64,000 nt of DNA from [Clostridium] hylemonae DSM 15053 (GTDB lineage: Bacteria > Bacillota > Clostridia > Lachnospirales > Lachnospiraceae). The notes below the pieces were generated by a model that was not told the DNA's origin, did no database searches, and saw only the letters and a program-made list of their open reading frames with translations. The translations under genes were made by a program, and so were the position numbers. The stretch spans positions 2,790,001 through 2,854,000 of the forward strand of contig NZ_CP036524.1 in NCBI RefSeq assembly GCF_008281175.1, given 5' to 3'. Of the stretch, positions 33,264-41,394 are shown piece after piece; within the stretch, counting starts at the first letter, position 1; each line of letters begins with the position of its first letter.

Positions 33264-34421
33264 ATGTATTCTTCAATTTATGCTGAAAGCAGAAAAATGT
33301 ATAACGAACTTATAAAATGGCGTAGAGAACTTCACAAAGTACCTGAATTGGGGCTTGAACTTCCTAAAACAGTTTCTTTTATAGAACAAAAATTGACGGA
33401 ATGGGATATTCCATTTGAAACAAAAGTCAACGGAAATTGTGTTATTGGTTATATAGGTACAGGGGATAAATGTTTGCTTCTTAGAGCAGATATGGACGGA
33501 CTTCCTATTCGTGAAGAAAGCCAACTGCCTTTTGCTTCGCAAAACGATAATATGCACGCTTGCGGACATGATATACATACGGTCGCATTGTTAGGGGCTG
33601 CCAAAATAATAAAAAAACACGAAAAAGAGTTAAAAGGAAGAATTAAACTATTATTTCAGCCCGGAGAAGAAACGTTCGAGGGAGCTAAGGCAGTTATTGC
33701 GGAAGGAGTATTGGAAAATCCTAAAGTAGACGCGGCTTTTGCAACTCATGTGGCGTCCGTTATCCCCGTAGGAACAATCGTTTATGGAACTATGACAGGA
33801 ACATCCGTCTTTGGCTTTAAGATAACAATAACAGGAAAAGGTACACATGGTGCTATGCCTCAGAACGGAATAGATCCTATCAATGTTGGTGTTCATATTT
33901 ATCAAGCATTGCAAGAGCTAATTGCACGTGAATGTACCCCGAGTAAAGAAGTAACTTTGACAATAGGGCAATTTAACTCTGGAACAGCAAATAATATTAT
34001 TCCGGAAACAGCGATTTTACAAGGTTCACTTCGTACATTTGATAGTGAATTAAAACAATATTTAATTACGAAAATTGAGGAAATTGTAAATAATATTTCC
34101 AATGCTTTTCATGCAGAAAGTAAGATAGATGTTTTAACAGATATACCTGTACTATGCTGTGATGAAAAAAGAAATATGGAAATCGCTAAGGCGTTAAGTT
34201 CTATGAATACAGAATTTAACATAGTATCCGGGTTACATACAACTGGTTCTGATGATTTTGCAGTATATGCAAGTAAAGTACCATCTTCTTATTTTATAGT
34301 AGGCGCTAAAGCTGATTCAGATAATATTTATGCACATCATAATCCTAACGTATGTTTCAATGAACAAGTTTTGCCGATTGAAACTGCGGTATATGCATGT
34401 GTAGCTATGGACTGGAAATAG
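33264..34421 (+). CDS. M20-family amidohydrolase (hippurate/N-acyl-amino-acid hydrolase type)
   Basis: This 385-residue metallo-amidohydrolase removes an acyl group from an N-acyl amino acid. WRRELHKVPELGLELPKT, LRADMDGLPIREE, MHACGHDIHTVALLGAA (metal ligands), LFQPGEETFEGAKAVI (catalytic Glu-Glu) and GSDDFAVYAS are conserved. No signal peptide or transporter is nearby. AT-rich composition differs from both flanks, indicating acquisition with the LysR gene. Confidence 0.92.
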   Translation: MYSSIYAESRKMYNELIKWRRELHKVPELGLELPKTVSFIEQKLTEWDIPFETKVNGNCVIGYIGTGDKCLLLRADMDGLPIREESQLPFASQNDNMHACGHDIHTVALLGAAKIIKKHEKELKGRIKLLFQPGEETFEGAKAVIAEGVLENPKVDAAFATHVASVIPVGTIVYGTMTGTSVFGFKITITGKGTHGAMPQNGIDPINVGVHIYQALQELIARECTPSKEVTLTIGQFNSGTANNIIPETAILQGSLRTFDSELKQYLITKIEEIVNNISNAFHAESKIDVLTDIPVLCCDEKRNMEIAKALSSMNTEFNIVSGLHTTGSDDFAVYASKVPSSYFIVGAKADSDNIYAHHNPNVCFNEQVLPIETAVYACVAMDWK

Positions 34422-34470
34422 CTTAGGTTCGTGCAAAAGTCTCTGCATCAGCCGGCTGTAATGTATCCGT

Positions 34471-35709
34471 TCACGGATTATAGAAATCCCGCGTCAGCAG
34501 CGTGTCATCTCTGAGCAGTTCTTCTACTGTTTCAATGCCAAGTTCTTCCAGTATCTTACGCACATACGGATTCTCAAGAGGCGTTCTAAACGGCGACTCC
34601 TGCCCGTATTCATCTACAAGCTGCGTCCCGGTCTCTCTGTCGAGGATCGCCTTCGGCCCTCCGACACATCCTCCGACGCAGCCCATCCCCTCAAAAAAGT
34701 TGGCGTCTGTCTCTTTGTTTTTGATTCTCTGGATCATAGCCATACACTCTTTCGTACCGTTCGCCTGTTCACCGCGCACCGCAATGCTTCTATCCGGCCT
34801 TAACTGCTCCACCATCTCGGACACGGCTCTGCTCACCCCGCCGGTCCTCGCATAGAGGCGGCCGGCCTTAGAGGCATGTTCTTTCCGGCTGTCCTCAAAT
34901 TCTTCCGGACGGATATCCGCCGCCTTAAAGATATCCAGCACTTCCTGGAACGTAAGCACATGATCCACTGCGTCACAGATATCCGGTTCCCTGGCCTCCT
35001 TCTTTTTCGCCAGACAAGGCCCTGCAAATACAGTGACCGCATCCGGGTGTATTCTCTTGATCATCCGCCCGCAGGCCACCATCGGCGACACGGCTCCCGG
35101 TACATGGGGCATCAGTTCATGGTAGATCTTTCGTATCATAGCGATCCATACAGGACAGCAGCAGCTTGTGAGCTGATAGTCTCCCTGCTTTTTCACATGC
35201 CGGTCAAATTCCAGCGCCTCCTTCAAGGTCAGTATGTCTGCAAACAGGGCAACTTCCACCATTCCGGTGAACCCCAGCGCCTTAAAAGCCATCCGCAGCT
35301 GACCGGGAGAAATACCGTCTCCAAACTGTCCGAGGAACGCCGGCGCGACCATCATATAGGCCGGCCCCTCGGCCTCTCTCACAGCCTTCATGGCAGGGAG
35401 TACGTCTCTGCCTGCGCTCAGGCGCTTCTCTTCGCACGCATCAATGCATACACCGCATCCGGTACAAAGAGACGGGTTGATCCTGGCTTTTCCGTCCCCG
35501 TCAATCTCAATCGCGTCAAAGATACAGCTTCGCAGACATGCACGGTCAAACGCACATTCCCTGCACTCCTTTTCCTGTACTACAGGCGCATACCGCTTTG
35601 GATGAAGCAGGCAGTCCAGATGCCGCGGGTCATATTCTGACGGCAGAGGCTCCTTAAGTGTTATCTTACGCTCAAGCACAGCCTGGTAAAGTTCTTCAAA
35701 TGTCTTCAT
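34471..35709 (-). CDS. [FeFe]-hydrogenase-like protein with ferredoxin domain
   Basis: This 412-residue protein has a ferredoxin-type N-terminal region (CRECAFDRACLRSC at 49-62 and CTGCGVCIDAC at 82-92) and an [FeFe]-hydrogenase large-subunit domain. The H-cluster loops are TSCCCPVW (L1, about 180-187), AGPCLAKKKEA (L2) and EGMGCVGGCVGG (L3). All four cluster cysteines appear present, but L1 has one more Cys than the usual TSCCP, and L2 has AGPC for MPC. It resembles the short monomeric or putatively sensory hydrogenase groups rather than the large bifurcating enzymes. No maturation genes are near. Confidence 0.85.
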   Translation of the reverse strand: MKTFEELYQAVLERKITLKEPLPSEYDPRHLDCLLHPKRYAPVVQEKECRECAFDRACLRSCIFDAIEIDGDGKARINPSLCTGCGVCIDACEEKRLSAGRDVLPAMKAVREAEGPAYMMVAPAFLGQFGDGISPGQLRMAFKALGFTGMVEVALFADILTLKEALEFDRHVKKQGDYQLTSCCCPVWIAMIRKIYHELMPHVPGAVSPMVACGRMIKRIHPDAVTVFAGPCLAKKKEAREPDICDAVDHVLTFQEVLDIFKAADIRPEEFEDSRKEHASKAGRLYARTGGVSRAVSEMVEQLRPDRSIAVRGEQANGTKECMAMIQRIKNKETDANFFEGMGCVGGCVGGPKAILDRETGTQLVDEYGQESPFRTPLENPYVRKILEELGIETVEELLRDDTLLTRDFYNP

Positions 35710-35865
35710 AGTCTATTCCTCTTTCTTTTCCGGCAGGGCAGTAAAAACACATGCCTTCACAGACATTATGGACCAAAAAAGGCATTTTCATCCACCCTGA
35801 AGGCACGTTTTCCCAACGTGCGCCAAATCATGCATTCACCGCGGGCCGCAGACACAGCGCGCACA

Positions 35866-35901
35866 AAACGATACCCCGGCAGAGGGAACTGCCGGGGTAT
35901 C
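35866..35901 (-). terminator. Terminator of the PNPOx-like / ribU operon
   Basis: A perfect 13-bp GC-rich stem (35870-35882 with 35889-35901) is followed on the minus strand by GTTTTG. It lies 3 bases after the PNPOx-like stop. Confidence 0.85.
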
Positions 35902-35904
35902 TGT

Positions 35905-36390
35905 CTATTTCTCATCGTACATCTTAACTTCTAACTCCTTTTTTTCAAAATCAATAAATAACTGGAACGCATAACCGTCGTCACTCGTATCCCATATTTC
36001 CACATATTTCGGCGACACCTCTATGAGGATCTCCGTATCTTCATGGCTGTATTTATTGTAACTCTGCCAGAGATATTTCCGGTAGCCCTGCGCGAACCGC
36101 TGTCCCGGCTCCTCTGCCACAAGTCCCTTGTTGACAGCTGTTCCTTCCACCTGCACTCCGCTCCAGCACATGGCCACATTCGGATTCTCAAGCAGCTGTT
36201 TTGTCTTGCGGAAATTCTTATCCGTCTTAAAATAAATCTTTTCGTCATAGAACAGGCAGCTTACATTTCTCACCATGACATAATCGTTCAGGCTGGAGGC
36301 AAGCGCCATGATCTGACTGTTCCCAAGCATCTCAAACATGCGGCTCACCGCCTGCTCGTACGTAATATCTTTGTCCAATGTAAATTTCAT
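35905..36390 (-). CDS. Pyridoxamine-5'-phosphate-oxidase-fold flavoprotein
   Basis: This 161-residue protein has the split-barrel FMN-binding fold (IMALASSLNDYVMVRNVSCLFYDEKIYFKTDKNFRKTKQLLENPNVAMCW). Such small proteins bind FMN or F420-like cofactors; the reaction is unknown. It starts 12 bases after ribU and so falls under FMN-riboswitch control, consistent with flavin use. The ATG has an AAAGGAGAG site. Confidence 0.85.
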   Translation of the reverse strand: MKFTLDKDITYEQAVSRMFEMLGNSQIMALASSLNDYVMVRNVSCLFYDEKIYFKTDKNFRKTKQLLENPNVAMCWSGVQVEGTAVNKGLVAEEPGQRFAQGYRKYLWQSYNKYSHEDTEILIEVSPKYVEIWDTSDDGYAFQLFIDFEKKELEVKMYDEK

Positions 36391-36402
36391 GATTTCTCTC
36401 CT

Positions 36403-37065
36403 TTATTTGTTTATGACCCCTTTTATCACACGGCTCAGCCTCTTATAAATGATAAATGTAACAAGAGAGGTGACGCCGTATTTGATCAGATTGAACGGCA
36501 GAATGCCAAACACTGCCATCGTGGCCGCGTTTTTCACTGCCGGGTTCACCGTACTGCACATGGCTATAATGTCGTCCATGGACATGCCGAACAGTTTTAC
36601 ATAAAATGGAATGATCAGATACAGATTTGTAAATACAGCCACGACCGCCACAAGCAGCGAACTGACCGCCATGCCCGCGACCGCCATCTTCCTGGACTTG
36701 TTCCTGTGATAGAGCAATAAGGCCGGCAGTACATAAGTACAGCTAAGTATCAGATTCTGCAGTTCACCTGTTCCGAGAGAAAAACTGCCCTGCATCACAA
36801 GCTGCAGCATGATCTTCACAATAATAATGCACAGAGCAGCCACCGGGCCGAACATAAAGCCGCCCAGCATCTCCATCAGGCCGGAAAAATCAAACGACAG
36901 GAACGGCGGCATAAAGGGGATCGGAAATCGGAACAGCATCAGCACCGCGCTGACCGCCCCCATCAGACCGATAAAAGCTATCTTCTTTACCCTCATCCGC
37001 GCGTCATCCCGCGTCTGTACTTTCCCGCCTCCGGTTACATTGATCGTCTCATTTGTCTCGTTCAT
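36403..37065 (-). CDS. ribU: Riboflavin ECF transporter substrate-binding subunit RibU
   Basis: This 220-residue membrane protein is the riboflavin-binding S component of an ECF transporter. KKIAFIGLMGAVSAVLMLFRFPIPFMPPFLSFDFSGLMEMLGGFMFGP is the RibU signature, with about six helices, and a soluble N-terminal tail of about 25 residues. An FMN riboswitch and terminator precede it, so uptake is shut off when FMN is high. No ECF ATPase or T subunit is adjacent. Confidence 0.93.
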   Translation of the reverse strand: MNETNETINVTGGGKVQTRDDARMRVKKIAFIGLMGAVSAVLMLFRFPIPFMPPFLSFDFSGLMEMLGGFMFGPVAALCIIIVKIMLQLVMQGSFSLGTGELQNLILSCTYVLPALLLYHRNKSRKMAVAGMAVSSLLVAVVAVFTNLYLIIPFYVKLFGMSMDDIIAMCSTVNPAVKNAATMAVFGILPFNLIKYGVTSLVTFIIYKRLSRVIKGVINK

Positions 37066-37080
37066 ACTGAATCCTCCTCA

Positions 37081-37117
37081 AAAAAATAACCCGGCACATC
37101 AAATACAATGTCCCGGG
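37081..37117 (-). terminator. Riboswitch expression-platform terminator
   Basis: On the minus strand CCCGG...ACAT pairs with ATGT...CCGGG (37090-37117), followed by TTATTTTTTT. It lies between the FMN aptamer and the ribU ribosome site, consistent with transcription attenuation. Confidence 0.85.
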
Positions 37118-37135
37118 CGTGATTACGCAGAAAAT

Positions 37136-37257
37136 GTCTTTTCTCATCCGGACTATACCGTCGGTTCTGGAATTCCCTTTACGGGTCACCAGATCAGCCG
37201 CTTTACGCGGGTCATGGACTATACCATCGGTAGGGACTTGCACCCTGCCACAAAGAC
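37136..37257 (-). ncRNA. FMN riboswitch (RFN element)
   Basis: The minus strand shows the conserved RFN parts in order: GGCAGGGTGCAAGTCCC, ACCGATGGTATAGTCC, GAATTCCAGAACCGACGG, then TATAGTCCGGATGAGA. GTCTTT (37252-37257) and AAAGAC (37136-37141) close the outer stem. It controls ribU and the PNPOx-like gene. Confidence 0.95.
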
Positions 37258-37375
37258 TTCTTTATTCTTTTTTGAATAGGTGATTGCAGTAACATCATCT
37301 GCTGTTTCTTATTATATACCTGTCTTAAGTACGTGTAAACCAAAATTTTACATTACTGGATATTTACCGGATATC

Positions 37376-38140
37376 TCAGTCTTCCTGCTCCGGGGCGATC
37401 GCCCATACCCGCGCCGGAAGACCTGTTGCGCCTTCTATAGGCGGAAATGCCGCGATAACGATGGCGCCCGCCGGGGGCACCTGGTCGAGGTTACACAGAA
37501 CTTCCACCTGCAGCTTCCCGCTGCCAAGCACATACCTCTCACACGCAAGGTCTCCGGCCCGCTCCGCAAGCGCCGAAGCGTCCGTATCCAGCGTCTCATG
37601 GCCGTTCGCCGCCGCATTCCGCTCCTCGTAGATATATTTCAGCGCCTCCATCGACCATCCGGGGGTATGTTCTCCCCCATCCTTGTCAAAATTACAGACC
37701 GCATCCATGGACGGCCAGCGTTTTCCCCAGTCTGTGCGGAGCGCGACGAAAGCGCCGTCCGGAATGTCTCCATACTGCTCTTCATACGCCTTGATATCCT
37801 CCACGGTGACCGCATAGTGCACATCTTCCTTAACCTTATCCGAGATATCGATCACGACAAGCGGATATACCATATCTCTGACGCCATACTTCTCAGACAG
37901 CTCTCTCCCTTTTACAAAATGTCCGGGAAAATCGATATGAGTTCCAAACTGTCCCGGAAATTTAAATGTCTGGATGAGACAATCCAGCATATCATTGCCC
38001 CAGTCAAAAACAGTCCGGGACAGATCCACCGCTCCGTCCGGAATTCCGCCCCAATACGGGCTTTCATTGTTCAGCGGATGAGACAGCTCGATCCACCGGC
38101 AGCGTTTCAGCCGCTCCAGGTCCTTCCACAATTGATACAT
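37376..38140 (-). CDS. Cyclase-family (kynurenine formamidase-like) metallohydrolase
   Basis: This 254-residue protein of the cyclase family (PF04199) has QFGTHIDFPGHF, the metal-binding HXGTHXDXPXH-type motif, here with Phe-Gly-Thr-His. The N-terminal IELSHPLNNESPYWGG is also typical. Family members include kynurenine formamidases and polyketide cyclases; without tryptophan-catabolic neighbours the substrate is unknown. It is a single-gene unit. Confidence 0.82.
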   Translation of the reverse strand: MYQLWKDLERLKRCRWIELSHPLNNESPYWGGIPDGAVDLSRTVFDWGNDMLDCLIQTFKFPGQFGTHIDFPGHFVKGRELSEKYGVRDMVYPLVVIDISDKVKEDVHYAVTVEDIKAYEEQYGDIPDGAFVALRTDWGKRWPSMDAVCNFDKDGGEHTPGWSMEALKYIYEERNAAANGHETLDTDASALAERAGDLACERYVLGSGKLQVEVLCNLDQVPPAGAIVIAAFPPIEGATGLPARVWAIAPEQED

Positions 38141-38229
38141 CTTAACGCACCTCCTTTACTATGCATTATAACCTGATTATGAAGGTGCGGCAAGACGCCC
38201 GGCAACAATATTGATCAGAGCAGCCTTCC

Positions 38230-39387
38230 TTATACGACTCTCGTCATGGGCAGTTCATTATTGATCCCGTTCGTCATGACTATCTGGTGCAGATCTATGA
38301 TGCCGTTGTGGAACGTCGCGGCGCAGGAGGCAAGATACAGTTCCCACATGCGCATAAATTCTCTCCCGTACTTCTCCGTTATCTCTTCTCTGTGCCTGAG
38401 CAGGTTCTCCCGCCAGCAGAGCAGTGTCTTTGTATAATGACGTCTCAGACTCTCCACATCCGTCGCATACAGCTTTCTGTCGCCCATCAGATGGATGATC
38501 TCCCGCAGACTCGGTATGACGCCGCCCGGGAAAATGTATTTCTTGATGAACGCATCTCCCGGAAATTCCTGAAGCGCGCTGATATAATGCAGCAGAAACA
38601 GGCCGCCCGGCTTCAGGACCGACTGCACACATTCGAGAAACAGCGGATAATTGCCTCTGCCCACATGCTCCAGCATACCGACACTCACCACTCTGTCAAA
38701 CGAAAGACCCGATGCCTTCAGTTCACGGTAATCCATAAGACGCACGTCCAACCGGTCCCCGAGTCCCTCCTCCTCAATATCCTTACGGAACTTGGCGTAC
38801 TGCTCCCGGCTCAACGTGATTCCGATTCCTTTCACTCCGTAATTTTTCACTGCGTGTTTCAGGAGAAATCCCCAGCCGCATCCGATATCGAGCACGGTCA
38901 TTCCCTCTTCCAGATACATCTTATCCAGAATATGCTCCACCTTATTGACCTGCGCCTCATAGAGCGTATCAGACTCTTCCTTAAAGTAACCGCAGGAATA
39001 GCTCATCGTCTCATCCAGCCAGAGCCTGTAAAAGTCATTTCCGATATCATAGTGGGACGTCACCTCTTTTTCCTGGCTGCGGATGTTCTTTGACGTATAT
39101 AAAATACGGCGCAGCGCTCCCCGGTTTACACGGAACTTTCCCATTTCCCCGAGAAAACTGTCAAGCACCTCAAACAAATCCTTATCCACATCAATATCTT
39201 CCCGCATATACGCCTCGCCGAGGGCAAGCGACGTACTGTTAAGGAGCGCCCGCTTTGGAATATCACGATTGATCTTTACGGTAAACTCAGGGACAGCGTC
39301 CCCGATCGTGATAAATTCTTCCGCCGTCTCCAGATTAAAACTGACCGGTATGATCTTCTGTAAGTATTCTGTAAAAAATTCATTCAT
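38230..39387 (-). CDS. cfa: Cyclopropane-fatty-acyl-phospholipid synthase
   Basis: This 385-residue SAM-dependent enzyme adds a methylene bridge to unsaturated acyl chains of membrane lipids. VTSHYDIGNDFYRLWLDETMSYSCGYF, VLDIGCGWGFLLKHAVKNYGVKGIGITLS (SAM site) and SVGMLEHVGRGNY (catalytic Glu region) are diagnostic. The N-terminal domain is complete. The ATG at 39387 has an AGGAGAG site. It diverges from the PadR gene. Confidence 0.93.
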   Translation of the reverse strand: MNEFFTEYLQKIIPVSFNLETAEEFITIGDAVPEFTVKINRDIPKRALLNSTSLALGEAYMREDIDVDKDLFEVLDSFLGEMGKFRVNRGALRRILYTSKNIRSQEKEVTSHYDIGNDFYRLWLDETMSYSCGYFKEESDTLYEAQVNKVEHILDKMYLEEGMTVLDIGCGWGFLLKHAVKNYGVKGIGITLSREQYAKFRKDIEEEGLGDRLDVRLMDYRELKASGLSFDRVVSVGMLEHVGRGNYPLFLECVQSVLKPGGLFLLHYISALQEFPGDAFIKKYIFPGGVIPSLREIIHLMGDRKLYATDVESLRRHYTKTLLCWRENLLRHREEITEKYGREFMRMWELYLASCAATFHNGIIDLHQIVMTNGINNELPMTRVV

Positions 39388-39459
39388 AGCTCTCTCCTTT
39401 GCCAGACCGAATATACTTTTGGATTATTTCCATTTCTTCCAGAAAAATACACAATACGA

Positions 39460-39487
39460 TTGACATACAGCTATCTTGTGATACAAT
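39460..39487 (+). promoter_or_regulatory. Sigma-A promoter of the PadR operon
   Basis: TTGACA (39460-39465) and TACAAT (39482-39487) with a 16-bp spacer. The surrounding ATACA/TGTAT-like bases may be a PadR site. Confidence 0.6.
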
Positions 39488-39535
39488 ATAGTTAAGAACA
39501 TTGTAATGCAAGGTAGATGAAAGGAAGTAGCGGAA

Positions 39536-39862
39536 ATGGACAAATCACAGCTTATGAAAGGTATACTGGAAGGCTGTATCCTGAAGATCATCGACCAGTC
39601 TGAGACCTATGGATACGAAATTGTCGTCAAGCTGCAGGAAAATGGATTCCAGGATGTAAAAGAAGGCACTCTGTATCCGCTGCTTCTGCGGCTGGAAAAG
39701 AAAAAGCTGATCCTGGCCTCCTACAAGCCAAGCCCCCTTGGCCCGAGCAGGAAATATTACTCCCTCACCCGGGACGGCCGGGAATATCTTGACAGCTTCT
39801 ACGTTAACTGGCAGGAAACCTGCCTTTCTGTGAAACGAATTTTTAAGGAGGATAAAGTATGA
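39536..39862 (+). CDS. PadR-family transcriptional regulator
   Basis: This 108-residue winged-helix repressor (LMKGILEGCILKIIDQSETYGYEIVVKLQENGF, then EGTLYPLLLRLEKKKLI) belongs to the short PadR-s2 class. It overlaps the following membrane-protein gene by 4 bases (ATGA), the common arrangement of PadR with a small membrane partner. It probably represses its own operon. Confidence 0.92.
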   Translation: MDKSQLMKGILEGCILKIIDQSETYGYEIVVKLQENGFQDVKEGTLYPLLLRLEKKKLILASYKPSPLGPSRKYYSLTRDGREYLDSFYVNWQETCLSVKRIFKEDKV

Positions 39863-40548
39863 ACCCATTCAGAAACGAACTGAAGAAGTTAGACAGAGAA
39901 AACGATGAACAGTCTGCCTATATAGAATGCAGGGATAATTACGTGGCGGTCCAGAACATGGTCCGTTACCTATCCTCCTCTTCCCTGTCTCTTTTCCAGG
40001 TACAGATCATACGGAAGGACTTGATCGGCATGGCGGTTGAGGGTGAAAAGGAAGGACTTACAGTCCGGGAAAAGCTCGGCGTGGAACCGAAAGAATTCTG
40101 CGATGATATCATTCAGAGCGGAGACAATAACGCGCGCCGCGAGCATCTGCTCAATGCCGTTGTAAATACCGCCCAGTTTGCCGCCTTCTGGTTTACGTTC
40201 CGGTTCCTCGGCTTTTACGCAAACCCCGCCAGCTACACACTCACATGGGGAGACGTTCTGACCATCTTTTTGTATTATTTTATAGGCATCTTTCTGGCGA
40301 CATACATCCGCAACAGGCTGTCCATATGCTCCAGTCCTGTGCTGCGCTGGCTTCCGTATCTAACGATCTTTTTCGTCGTCATATGCGGTTATACACTGTC
40401 AATGAAGTTTTACACTCCGATCAATGAGTCGTTCATCATCATGATAAACGGCTGGTATGTCGAATGCGCGGCCGTAGCGCTGGCCCTCGCTGTAACTTTG
40501 CTCGCCAACATGCACTGGCGCCGGTGCGCCCGGAAATATGCATGCTGA
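39859..40548 (+). CDS. PadR-associated membrane protein, DUF1129-like
   Basis: This 229-residue protein has a soluble helical N-terminal part of about 95 residues and four membrane helices after it (about 96-115, 131-150, 165-183 and 195-215). This layout fits DUF1129-like proteins encoded next to PadR regulators. The function is unknown. Confidence 0.75.
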   Translation: MNPFRNELKKLDRENDEQSAYIECRDNYVAVQNMVRYLSSSSLSLFQVQIIRKDLIGMAVEGEKEGLTVREKLGVEPKEFCDDIIQSGDNNARREHLLNAVVNTAQFAAFWFTFRFLGFYANPASYTLTWGDVLTIFLYYFIGIFLATYIRNRLSICSSPVLRWLPYLTIFFVVICGYTLSMKFYTPINESFIIMINGWYVECAAVALALAVTLLANMHWRRCARKYAC

Positions 40549-40593
40549 CTGTCATCCGTCATTCTTTTTTCATCTTCCGGCCGGATCTGTGAT

Positions 40594-40613
40594 ATACTGT
40601 TTTAAAACAGTAT
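40594..40613. promoter_or_regulatory. Perfect 20-bp palindrome at the Crp/Fnr gene promoter
   Basis: ATACTGTTTTAAAACAGTAT is fully self-complementary and overlaps the likely -10 (TATACT, 40593-40598), 24 bases before the start codon. It suits a dimeric regulator, probably autoregulation by the Crp/Fnr protein. Confidence 0.6.
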
Positions 40614-40637
40614 AAATGGAAAGGAAAGGATGGTTCT

Positions 40638-41315
40638 ATGCTGAAACAACAAGAAGATATTAAATTATTGAAAGAAACACTGACTTTCTGGAACCAGCTT
40701 ACCGATATACAGCAGAAAATGCTCATTGAAAGCGCCGTGTCCAGTTCATACCCAAAGGGTAAAATACTCCACAGCGCCGACTACGAGTGCATCGGAACAC
40801 TCATCGTCAAATCCGGCTCTTTGAGAGTCTACATACTCTCTGAGGACGGAAGGGAGATAACCCTGTACCGGATAAACGACGGTGAGATCTGCGTACTGTC
40901 CGCATCGTGCGTTCTGCAGTCCATCACCTTTGATGTCTACATCGACGTCGTATCTGACTGTGAACTGATACAGCTTTGCTCCAAAGCGTTCTCAGCTATC
41001 ATCGAAGGCAACATATATGCGGAGGCATTCACATACAAGCTCACGACCGAACGTTTCTCGGACGTCATGTGGGCCATGCAGCAGATACTGTTCATGAGCT
41101 TTGACAAAAGGCTTGCCATATTTCTGCTCGATGAGGCGGCGTCTCTTCACTCCGATGAGATCAGGCTGACTCATGAACAGATCGCCAGACTCATGGGAAG
41201 CGCCAGAGAAGTCGTGACCCGTATGCTGAAATACTTTTCCTCCGAAGGATATGTGGAGCTTTCCAGGGGAACGGTCAGGATCACCGATAAAAACAGACTC
41301 AAAGCTCTCGTCTGA
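40638..41315 (+). CDS. Crp/Fnr-family transcriptional regulator
   Basis: This 225-residue protein has a cyclic-nucleotide-binding-type beta barrel (residues 30-120) and a C-terminal Crp helix-turn-helix (LTHEQIARLMGSAREVVTRMLKYF). No N-terminal Fnr cysteine cluster is present; four Cys occur within the barrel region (CIGT, ICVLSASCV, DCELIQLC). The effector is unknown. It is a monocistron ended by a strong hairpin. Confidence 0.9.
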   Translation: MLKQQEDIKLLKETLTFWNQLTDIQQKMLIESAVSSSYPKGKILHSADYECIGTLIVKSGSLRVYILSEDGREITLYRINDGEICVLSASCVLQSITFDVYIDVVSDCELIQLCSKAFSAIIEGNIYAEAFTYKLTTERFSDVMWAMQQILFMSFDKRLAIFLLDEAASLHSDEIRLTHEQIARLMGSAREVVTRMLKYFSSEGYVELSRGTVRITDKNRLKALV

Positions 41316-41327
41316 CAGCAGAGATAC

Positions 41328-41367
41328 AAGAAAGCCTGCCGGCTTTTACATACCGGCAGGCTTTCTT
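41328..41367. terminator. Bidirectional terminator
   Basis: A perfect 15-bp stem (41328-41342 with 41353-41367) lies between the convergent Crp/Fnr and symporter genes. Confidence 0.85.
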
Positions 41368-41394
41368 CTCTGCATTTCACTCTGTCCATACGGA

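Noticed and set aside
34876-35640. 254-codon plus-strand frame opposite the hydrogenase-like gene
   Set aside because: It contains no domain; the minus frame has all H-cluster loops.
37280-38176. 298-codon plus-strand frame opposite the cyclase gene
   Set aside because: The minus strand has the GTHXDXPXH metal motif and a good start; the plus frame has no support.
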